From JBMOLL01 sp049325415 (GTDB taxonomy: Bacteria > Bacteroidota > Bacteroidia > Bacteroidales > GCA-2748055), in assembly GCA_049325415.1 (NCBI GenBank), contig JBMOLL010000009.1:1-23952 (forward strand): 23,952 nucleotides of DNA. The letters run 5' to 3'. The position numbers were made by a program, and so were the translations under genes. Below are positions 16,370 through 23,952 of this stretch, one piece after another. The notes beneath the pieces were generated by a model, which ran no database searches, was not told where the DNA came from, and worked only from the letters and a program-made list of their open reading frames with translations. Positions within the stretch are counted from its first letter, which is position 1. The number at the start of each line of letters is the position of its first letter.

Positions 16370-19300
16370 TTGAGAAGAAGGACCAATCATATACTTTTAA
16401 CGGCAGCAGGAATTCTGACCTTCTGCTTGCAGGCTCCTGTGTTGGCCAGCCCGGGATCAGGCGCGCCGGTTTTTTCAGATTACTCCGCTGATCATCCAGC
16501 TTTTCCGGAAGACACCACCCTTCAGTATCCGATCGGCGAACAGAAGGGTTATCCCTATTCCTATTCGGGAAGCGAATCGCCGCTTTACCTGCATAATCCG
16601 TCAAATATCAAGTCGTATGTCGAGTACGATCCGGTAAGCCGCGAATATGTGTTCCGGGAAGAGGTAGGTGGATTCAACTACCGCAATCCGGTCAGCATGT
16701 CGCTCGAGCAGTACCGGCAGTTCGAATTCCGCGAAGCCGTGATGGATTACTGGCGTATTAAAGCCGGGGGCGGAACCCTGGATAACAACCTGTCGTTCAT
16801 TCCTCCGATCAACCTGGGAGGGGAAGCCTTCGACAAGCTGTTCGGTTCCAACACGGTAAATATCACTCCCACCGGAAGTGCAGAGCTGATCTTCGGTTAC
16901 AACCTCTCCAAGATCGACAACCCGAACATCTCCGAGCGGCTGAGAAGCACCCCATCATTTACCTTCGATGAAAAGATCACCATGAATGTGGCCGGATCCA
17001 TCGGGGATAAAATGAAGATGGATATCAGCTACAATACCGAGGCTACTTTTGATTTTGAGAACCAGACCAAGCTTGAATATTCCGGAAAGGAAGATGAGAT
17101 CATCAAAAAGATCGAAGCCGGAAACGTGAACCTGCCGCTGCCCGGAACCCTGATCAACGGTTCCATGAGCCTCTTCGGCCTGAAAACGGAACTGCAGTTC
17201 GGAAAACTAACCGTTACCAGTGTCTTTTCCCAGCAAAAAGGGGAGTCGTCGGTTATCGATGTGCAGGGTGGTGCCCAGCTCCAGGAGTTCGAAGTGACCG
17301 TTGACGATTACGATGCCAACAAGCACTATTTCCTGTCCGACTATTTCCGGGAGAACTACAATAAGGCCCTGTCCCGCCTGCCCGTGATCACTTCCGATGT
17401 GACCATCACCAAGATTGAGGTCTGGGTAACCAATAAAACCACCAATTTCGAGAGCTCTAGGAATATTGTGGCCGTAACCGACCTGGGTGAGCCCGATCCC
17501 TACAGTCAGATCTTCGACTGGAACGCAAGTGAACAGGGACGGTACCCGCGAAACAAACTTAACAATGCCTATGAGCGCCTTACGGGGTCTTATTCTTCCA
17601 TCCGCGATATCAAAAACGCCACCGAAACCCTGGCTACGGCAGGTCTCCGGCTCGGACAGGATTTTGAGAAGATCGAGAATGCCCGAATGCTGTCGTCAAG
17701 GGAATATACCTTTAACGAAAAACTGGGCTATATCTCCCTGAATACAGCGCTGAATACCGATGAGATCCTGGCGGTTGCCTATGAATATACTTACCGCGGC
17801 CAGACCTTCCAGGTGGGTGAACTGAGTACCTCATCGGGCGTGAACGCGCCAAATACGCTGATCCTTAAGTTGTTAAAACCAACGAATTTTACTCCCTCGT
17901 CCTATACCTGGGACCTCATGATGAAGAACGTCTATGCACTCGGCGCCTACCAGATCTCGGAGGACGAGTTTTCGCTGGATGTGCTTTACAAGGACGACAA
18001 AACAGGTAATGCGATCAACTATCTCCCCGAAGGAGACCTGAACAAGCAGATCCTCCTGAAGCTGCTGCATCTGGACAACATGAACTCCCAGCGGGATCCC
18101 TATCCCGACGGGATCTTCGACTATATCAACGGTATCACGATCAATCCGGCCAATGGAAGGGTCTTTTTCCCGCTGCTGGAGCCCTTTGGTTCCGACCTGA
18201 AGAAGATACTAACCGACAGCCTGCCGCCGGACGCAGCCGACCTGGCCATCAGCAAGTACGTGTTCCAGGAGCTGTACGACTCAACCAAGACCAAGGCGCA
18301 GCAGATCGCAGAAAAGAACAAATTTCTGCTGGGCGGTACCTACTCCTCATCCACGAGTTCGGAGATCATGCTCAATGCCATGAACGTGCCGCAGGGATCG
18401 GTGAAGGTTACGGCCGGTGGACGGGAGCTGGTGGAAGGAACGGACTATACGGTCGATTATACCCTGGGCCGCGTAACGATTATTAACCAGGGGATCCTCG
18501 AATCGGGCACGCCGGTAAGGATATCCCTCGAGAACCAGTCGCTGTTCAATTTCCAGACCAAGACCCTTGTCGGGTCCCATTTTGATTACAGGTTCTCAGA
18601 TAATTTCAATCTCGGTGCGACGGTGATGCATCTGACCGAAAGACCCATGACGCAAAAGGTGAACATCGGCGATGAACCGATCTCCAACACGATCTGGGGA
18701 CTTAACGGATCCTATTCCACCAAGTCGCAGATGCTCACCACCCTGGTGGATAAACTGCCTTTCCTGGAGACGAAGGAAACCTCGAACATAACAGTTGTGG
18801 GCGAGTTTGCCCAGCTGATCCCCGGCCATTCCCGCGCCATCGACAAGGAAGGGAATGCCTATATCGACGACTTTGAGGGCAGTGAGACCTCCATCGATCT
18901 GAAGCACTTTGCTGCCTGGCATCTCTCAAGTACACCGAAGGGTTTTTTTAGCGAAGCAGATCTCAGCAATAACAGAGCTTATGGCTACGGAAGGGCGAAA
19001 ATGGCGTGGTACCAGATCGATCCGCTTTTCGTCAGGGGCTATTCCACAACGCCTACCTACATCAAGGAAAATGACAACCTCATTTCCAGTCCTTATATCT
19101 ACGAGGTCTTTGAACAGGATATCTTCCCGTATAAGGAGAACCCGAGCGGTCAGCCAACGAACATCTCCGTTCTTAACGTGGCCTATTATCCGAGGGAGAG
19201 AGGGCCCTATAACTACGATTACGAGAATATCGATTTCGATGGCAGCCTAAAGGATCCGGAAAGCCGCTGGGGTGGTATGACCCGTGAGATCTATTCCAGC

Positions 19301-22300
19301 GATTTCGAAGCGGCCAACGTGGAATTCATTGAATTCTGGCTCATGGATCCCTTTGCCGGCATGCCGAACAGTACCGGAGGGAAATTGTATTTCAACCTGG
19401 GGAACGTCTCGGAGGATGTGCTCAAGGATTCCCGCAAGATGTTCGAAAACGGCCTGCCGGTTTCGGAAATCGTGGACAAGGTGGATACGACGGTCTGGGG
19501 CCGGATCCCGGTAACCCAGTCGCTCGTTAATGCCTTCTCTTCCGACCAGGCTTCCAGAAAATACCAGGATGTGGGGCTTGATGGCCTGTCGGACACCGAT
19601 GAAGCCTCCTTTTTCAGGCTGAAGCAGAATGATTACCTGAACAAGATCGACTCCATGCTGGCAGCCGGTGCCATCTCCCAGGAAGCATACGATGCCATTA
19701 CAGATGACCCCTCCGGTGACAATTATCATTACTACCGGGGTTCCTACCTGGATGCACAGGAACTGGGTGTTCTGGAACGGTATAAGAATTTCAACAGTCC
19801 CGACGGGAACTCCCCCAGCGATGCCGATAACCCGGAATCGTATGCCACCACGGGAACCACACTTCCCGACCTGGAAGATATCAACCGAGACAATACCCTG
19901 AGTGAGAGTGAAAGCTACTTTTATTATGAGGTGGATCTCAGTCCGGAGGAAATGGCCGTGGGGAGGAATTATATCGTCGACAAGGTGATCGACGATGTAA
20001 CCTACGCCAATGGTCAGAAGGCCCAGATTCCGTGGTATCAGTTCAGGGTACCTGTTCAGGAGTATGCGGGTACCGTGGGCGATATTTCCGATTTCAAGAG
20101 TATCCGCTTCATGAGGCTGTTCCTCACCGGCTTTTCCGATACCGTTTTCCTCCGTTTTGCACGGCTGGAGCTCGTGAGGGGAGAATGGCGCAGGTATAAC
20201 CTGGCCTTTACCGAGGGCGGGGAGGACTGGACCGGCGAAGAACCTTCGGACGGTATCCTGGCCATCTCGGCAGTCAATATCGAGGAAAACTCGGGCAAGG
20301 AACCGGTCAATTATGTGCTGCCTCCGGGCTTTACCCGGCAGATCGATCCTACCCAGCCTCAGCTTCGCCAATTGAATGAGCAGTCGATAGTACTGAAAGT
20401 GCTCGAACTCGGCGACGGCGATGCCCGGGCCGCGTATAAGAATACCAACCTGGATATCCGGCAGTATAAGAAGATCAAGATGGAGGCGCACGCCGAAGCC
20501 ATCCCCGGAATGGTACTGCGTGATGATGAACTGGTGGCGTTTATCCGGATCGGATCGGATTATCAGAGCAACTTCTACGAATATGAAGTGCCTTTGAAAC
20601 TCACTGATCCGGGTAATTATGATAATGACAAGGATGCCGAACGACTGGTGGTGTGGCCTGAAGATAACAAGTTCGAGATTGAACTGGAACTCTTCCAGGA
20701 TGTGAAACAGGATAGAAACAAGGCCATGCAGGACCCGGCATCTGAAGTCAGTATTTCTTCCATATATTCCATTTACAGGGACGGAAGGAAGATCTCGGTT
20801 TCAGGTAACCCCAACATGAGTAATATCCGGACCATTATGATCGGGGTGCGGAACCCGAAAAAGGGGAACAGTCCGGAGGAATATATTGGCTCAGACGACG
20901 GTATGCCGAAGTCGGGAGAGATCTGGCTGAATGAGCTTCGTCTGACCGATTTTAATGAAAAGGGAGGCTGGGCCGCCACGGGAAGGGCCACGGCCAAGCT
21001 GGCCGATTTCGGGAATGTGACCGTAGCCGGATCGACCAGCAGTGCAGGCTTCGGAAGCATTGAGCAGAAGGTAAATGAACGGTCGAAGGAGCAGATTGCT
21101 CAATACGATGTTTCTTCGAATTTCGAAATGGGCAAGTTCTTCGATGAAAAGTCGGGGGTGACCATCCCGGTCTTTACCAGCTATTCCAAGTCGATCGTCA
21201 GCCCGGAGTATAATCCCCTCGATCCCGATATCCCCCTGAAAAAGGCCCTGGATGCCGCCAACACGAGGGAGGAGAAGGATTCTATACTGCGGAATTCGAG
21301 GGATGTAGTGGTGCGCAAGGCTTTTGCCCTAACCAATGTACGGGTCAGCAAACCGGGTGCCAAGCAGCAATTTTACAGCCTTTCGAACTGGTCGACAAGT
21401 TTCTCCCTCAATGAGATGAACTCCACCAGTCCGAACCTGGAGTATTACAATACGAGGAAGGCAAAGGTCAATCTCAGTTATAACTTCAACGGCCGGCCGA
21501 AGAATGTCCAGCCTTTAAAGAATGTCAAGTGGCTGAATTCTCCCTGGCTGAGGATCGTCAAAGACTTCAATTTCAACTATGCACCGTCGCGGGTTTCTTT
21601 CCGAACCGACATGGACCGCTATTACATGGAGAAACAGACCCGTAACATTGCCAATCCCGATTACCTGATCCAGCCGACCTTCAAAAAGGATTTCCTCTGG
21701 AACCGGAATTATGATATCAAGTTCGACCTTACCAAAAGCCTGAAGTTTGATTTCACGGCAACGAATATCGCCCGGATCGATGAACCGGACGGACGTTGGA
21801 ACAGAGAGACGGACTATTACGAAGCTTATCGCGATTCCCTCTGGAACAGCATAAAAACGCTCGGCCGTACGACCAGTTATTACCATCAGTTCAATGTAAA
21901 CTATACGCTGCCGATCAACAAGATCCCGCTGCTCGACTGGGTAAATGTTACAGCGCGTTACACGGGCACCTATGGCTGGGCGGTAGGACCGGTTATCCCG
22001 GATGATCCGGATCTGGGTCCGATCAACCTCGGGAACAGTATTACCAACTCCAATTCGGTTCAGCTGAATGGCCAGATGAACATGGTAAACCTCTACAACA
22101 AGGTGCCCCTGCTAAAGAATATCAACAACAGCCGGAAGGGTCAGGCAGGCGACCAGCAGGAGCAACGTACCAAAGTGAAGAATTTCAGTAAGGAGGATCT
22201 GTACCTGAAGGAAAATACGCCAAAGTATATCACGCACAATCTCAGGACGGAGGATGTCAGTGTCAAGCTTTACGATGAGAGCGGGGCGGAGGTGGAGGTG

Positions 22301-23809
22301 GCCACGGAGGTGATCAGTGAGAACAGGATCAGGATCACACCCGCGACGACACTGAGGAATGCCCGGTTAAGCGTGAACGGAACCATTAAGAAAGGGGAGA
22401 ACCCGCTTATTTTCATCTACGAGAATTCACTGCGGATCCTGATGGCGGTTAGAACTATAAATATCACCTATTCCAGTAACGGTGGAACCTACCTTCCCGG
22501 TTATCTTCCCGAAACAAGGATCCTGGGCTCCGATTACTACAACGGCATGTATACCCCTGGCTTCGGTTTTATTTCGGGCTGGCAGAATCCGGACGTCGCC
22601 TATAACGCCTTCCAGAACGGATTACTGACCCTCGACCAGAACCTGAATGATCCGTTCAATATGAACGAGACGGAGAAGATGAACTACCGGGCGAATATTG
22701 AACCCATCAATGGTCTGAAGATTGATCTGACCGGTAACTGGAGCTATGCTTCCAATGTCAGTGAGTTTTACACAGCCGATCAGTATGGAAATCTGCCTTC
22801 CGATACGGCCCGGGGCCGGGTTTTCTCGGGGAATTACAGTGTATCCTATATCTCCATGCGCACTGCCTTTGAAAAGATCGGGCAGGATGTCGACAGTTCC
22901 CAGACCTTCAACCTGCTGAAATACGATTACCGGAAGATTATCTCAGACCGCCTGGAGCAGCAGTATTTCGAAAAAACGGGCAAACACCTGAGGGACGATG
23001 ACGGAGACGGTTATTACGACGGTTATGGCCCGACTTCCCAGGATGTTCTGATCCCTTCCTTCCTGGCGGCCTATGCCGGTAAAGACCCGAATTCGATCTC
23101 CCTGAACGCCATGCAGAAGATCTGGCAGACGCTTCCAAACTGGAGGATCAGTTTCGACGGACTGGGCCGGATCGAAGCCCTGAAGAAGTACGTGAACTCC
23201 ATCACGATGAACCATAATTACCGTTCGACCTACAGCATCGGCTCATTCGTTTCAAACCCCTATTATGTGGTCGATACCCTCGGTGTTCCCATTGCCATCG
23301 ACCTGATGGGGAATTTTACCGTGGAACAGAATATCAATACGGTGATCATCACCGAACAGTTCTCCCCGCTCTTCGACCTCGATATGAACTGGAAAAACAG
23401 CCTGAACACCCGCTTTGAATACAAGAAATCGAGGACCGTGGCCCTGAATCTGTCCAATACCCAGGTCAACGAAGTGGTCAATAATGAAATTGTCTTTGGT
23501 GCAGGCTACCGCTTTAATGAGGTTCCGCTGATCCTTAACCAGAAAGAGTTCCGCAGCGACCTGAATGTGCGGGTGGATTTCTCCCTGCGTGACAGTAAGA
23601 CTATGATCCGCAAACTTGAGGATGATTCCCAGAGCCAGGTCACCGCGGGTCAGAAGATCATCAGTATCAAAGCCACGGCCGATTATATGCTGAGTGATAA
23701 ATTTACGGTTCGGGCTTTCTACGACCAGCGTCTGACGGAGGCCTATGTATCGAACAGCTATGATAACGCCAACTATAACGTGGGTGTCAGTCTTACCTTT
23801 ACCCTGTAA
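16370..23809 (+). CDS. sprA: SprA/Sov, outer-membrane translocon of the type IX secretion system
   Basis: Giant outer-membrane beta-barrel that forms the export channel of the T9SS and, in gliding species, is needed for motility. The 2479 residues are close to known SprA/Sov proteins (about 2400-2500). The start is a TTG at 16370, as no ATG lies near. It gives a clear signal peptide: basic MRRRTNH, hydrophobic core to about 24, probable cleavage after VLA at 24-26. The strongest family block is GEFAQLIPGHSRAIDKEGNA starting at 811, followed by YIDDFEGSET. Many alternating hydrophobic/polar strands and aromatic-rich turns follow, and the protein ends in a typical outer-membrane terminal strand (NVGVSLTFTL). 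Acidic loops at 1067-1078, 1170-1181 and 2209-2217 resemble Ca2+-binding loops. It follows ruvA by 21 nt, an arrangement I recall from other Bacteroidetes. Whether the host glides cannot be judged. Confidence 0.96.
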   Translation: MRRRTNHILLTAAGILTFCLQAPVLASPGSGAPVFSDYSADHPAFPEDTTLQYPIGEQKGYPYSYSGSESPLYLHNPSNIKSYVEYDPVSREYVFREEVGGFNYRNPVSMSLEQYRQFEFREAVMDYWRIKAGGGTLDNNLSFIPPINLGGEAFDKLFGSNTVNITPTGSAELIFGYNLSKIDNPNISERLRSTPSFTFDEKITMNVAGSIGDKMKMDISYNTEATFDFENQTKLEYSGKEDEIIKKIEAGNVNLPLPGTLINGSMSLFGLKTELQFGKLTVTSVFSQQKGESSVIDVQGGAQLQEFEVTVDDYDANKHYFLSDYFRENYNKALSRLPVITSDVTITKIEVWVTNKTTNFESSRNIVAVTDLGEPDPYSQIFDWNASEQGRYPRNKLNNAYERLTGSYSSIRDIKNATETLATAGLRLGQDFEKIENARMLSSREYTFNEKLGYISLNTALNTDEILAVAYEYTYRGQTFQVGELSTSSGVNAPNTLILKLLKPTNFTPSSYTWDLMMKNVYALGAYQISEDEFSLDVLYKDDKTGNAINYLPEGDLNKQILLKLLHLDNMNSQRDPYPDGIFDYINGITINPANGRVFFPLLEPFGSDLKKILTDSLPPDAADLAISKYVFQELYDSTKTKAQQIAEKNKFLLGGTYSSSTSSEIMLNAMNVPQGSVKVTAGGRELVEGTDYTVDYTLGRVTIINQGILESGTPVRISLENQSLFNFQTKTLVGSHFDYRFSDNFNLGATVMHLTERPMTQKVNIGDEPISNTIWGLNGSYSTKSQMLTTLVDKLPFLETKETSNITVVGEFAQLIPGHSRAIDKEGNAYIDDFEGSETSIDLKHFAAWHLSSTPKGFFSEADLSNNRAYGYGRAKMAWYQIDPLFVRGYSTTPTYIKENDNLISSPYIYEVFEQDIFPYKENPSGQPTNISVLNVAYYPRERGPYNYDYENIDFDGSLKDPESRWGGMTREIYSSDFEAANVEFIEFWLMDPFAGMPNSTGGKLYFNLGNVSEDVLKDSRKMFENGLPVSEIVDKVDTTVWGRIPVTQSLVNAFSSDQASRKYQDVGLDGLSDTDEASFFRLKQNDYLNKIDSMLAAGAISQEAYDAITDDPSGDNYHYYRGSYLDAQELGVLERYKNFNSPDGNSPSDADNPESYATTGTTLPDLEDINRDNTLSESESYFYYEVDLSPEEMAVGRNYIVDKVIDDVTYANGQKAQIPWYQFRVPVQEYAGTVGDISDFKSIRFMRLFLTGFSDTVFLRFARLELVRGEWRRYNLAFTEGGEDWTGEEPSDGILAISAVNIEENSGKEPVNYVLPPGFTRQIDPTQPQLRQLNEQSIVLKVLELGDGDARAAYKNTNLDIRQYKKIKMEAHAEAIPGMVLRDDELVAFIRIGSDYQSNFYEYEVPLKLTDPGNYDNDKDAERLVVWPEDNKFEIELELFQDVKQDRNKAMQDPASEVSISSIYSIYRDGRKISVSGNPNMSNIRTIMIGVRNPKKGNSPEEYIGSDDGMPKSGEIWLNELRLTDFNEKGGWAATGRATAKLADFGNVTVAGSTSSAGFGSIEQKVNERSKEQIAQYDVSSNFEMGKFFDEKSGVTIPVFTSYSKSIVSPEYNPLDPDIPLKKALDAANTREEKDSILRNSRDVVVRKAFALTNVRVSKPGAKQQFYSLSNWSTSFSLNEMNSTSPNLEYYNTRKAKVNLSYNFNGRPKNVQPLKNVKWLNSPWLRIVKDFNFNYAPSRVSFRTDMDRYYMEKQTRNIANPDYLIQPTFKKDFLWNRNYDIKFDLTKSLKFDFTATNIARIDEPDGRWNRETDYYEAYRDSLWNSIKTLGRTTSYYHQFNVNYTLPINKIPLLDWVNVTARYTGTYGWAVGPVIPDDPDLGPINLGNSITNSNSVQLNGQMNMVNLYNKVPLLKNINNSRKGQAGDQQEQRTKVKNFSKEDLYLKENTPKYITHNLRTEDVSVKLYDESGAEVEVATEVISENRIRITPATTLRNARLSVNGTIKKGENPLIFIYENSLRILMAVRTINITYSSNGGTYLPGYLPETRILGSDYYNGMYTPGFGFISGWQNPDVAYNAFQNGLLTLDQNLNDPFNMNETEKMNYRANIEPINGLKIDLTGNWSYASNVSEFYTADQYGNLPSDTARGRVFSGNYSVSYISMRTAFEKIGQDVDSSQTFNLLKYDYRKIISDRLEQQYFEKTGKHLRDDDGDGYYDGYGPTSQDVLIPSFLAAYAGKDPNSISLNAMQKIWQTLPNWRISFDGLGRIEALKKYVNSITMNHNYRSTYSIGSFVSNPYYVVDTLGVPIAIDLMGNFTVEQNINTVIITEQFSPLFDLDMNWKNSLNTRFEYKKSRTVALNLSNTQVNEVVNNEIVFGAGYRFNEVPLILNQKEFRSDLNVRVDFSLRDSKTMIRKLEDDSQSQVTAGQKIISIKATADYMLSDKFTVRAFYDQRLTEAYVSNSYDNANYNVGVSLTFTL

Positions 23810-23891
23810 ACCGGCTTTCGCAATCCCCTGAGCTACTCATTTCCTGCCCCGTTTCCATTTTGCTCCTCTGATTTAACTCATTTTCCTGCTT

Positions 23892-23938
23892 CCTCACTCC
23901 CTCACTCCCTCACTTCCTCACTCCCTCACTCCCTCACT
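23892..23938. repeat. 8-bp tandem repeat (CCTCACTC)n downstream of sprA
   Basis: Five full 8-bp units of CCTCACTC (the third ends in T) and a seven-base partial unit. The core CCTCACT is the same as in the array at 2-84, on the same strand, but the period is 8 instead of 7. It lies in the 143-nt region after sprA (23810-23952), which is otherwise pyrimidine-rich and shows no gene or clear terminator. On the minus strand the extra base creates GGG runs at 23899-23901, 23907-23909, 23923-23925 and 23931-23933. Confidence 0.93.
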
Positions 23939-23952
23939 AACAAACTTCATCA

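Noticed and set aside
19247..20491. 414-codon minus-strand open frame inside sprA
   Set aside because: No motif, no start context, and wholly inside sprA, whose sequence is family-typical here.

Overview
The window reads as a chromosomal segment of a Bacteroidota (Bacteroidetes) bacterium, most likely Bacteroidales-like with medium GC content. Four things point there: a fused lpxC-fabZ gene, the HD hydrolase-lpxD-lpxC/fabZ-lpxA order, a ruvA-sprA pair (SprA/Sov is the outer-membrane channel of the type IX secretion system), and promoters matching the Bacteroidetes -33 TTTG / -7 TAnnTTTG pattern. Shine-Dalgarno sequences are weak or absent before most genes, as is usual in this phylum. I cannot place it to genus.

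Layout. Positions 1-84 are a 7-bp tandem repeat reaching the stop codon of sufS. Positions 81-4936 (minus strand) are a compact sufB-sufC-sufD-sufS operon for Fe-S cluster assembly. A 143-bp divergent intergenic region (4937-5079) holds two back-to-back -7 boxes in a near-perfect inverted repeat, plus a perfect 19-bp palindrome in the presumed sufB leader. ThiL (thiamine-phosphate kinase) is read rightwards from 5080 to 6129 and converges on the lipid A block. That block runs leftwards from 10870 to 6163: HD-domain phosphohydrolase, lpxD, lpxC-fabZ fusion, lpxA. A second divergent region (10871-11039) separates it from a rightward cluster: rimP, nusA, infB, ruvA and the very large sprA (16370-23809). 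Positions 23810-23952 are intergenic and contain an 8-bp tandem repeat related to the one at the left end.

How the genes work together. SufS mobilises sulfur from cysteine, and SufBCD is the scaffold on which clusters are built. LpxA, LpxC and LpxD are the first three enzymes of lipid A synthesis. FabZ, fused to LpxC, belongs to the fatty-acid cycle that competes for the same hydroxyacyl-ACP pool. RimP (30S maturation), NusA (transcription elongation/termination) and IF-2 form the classic rimP-nusA-infB operon, here with a terminator-like hairpin between the promoter and rimP. RuvA is a recombination protein, and SprA exports proteins across the outer membrane.

All genes look intact and nearly all are conserved housekeeping functions. 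I found no mobile element, CRISPR array, tRNA, rRNA or novel defence-type island. The observations most worth checking are non-coding: the suf/thiL divergent control region, the rimP leader hairpin, and the two related tandem-repeat arrays. There is no gene-free stretch longer than 300 bases; the longest gaps are 10871-11039, 4937-5079, 23810-23952 and 8366-8480.
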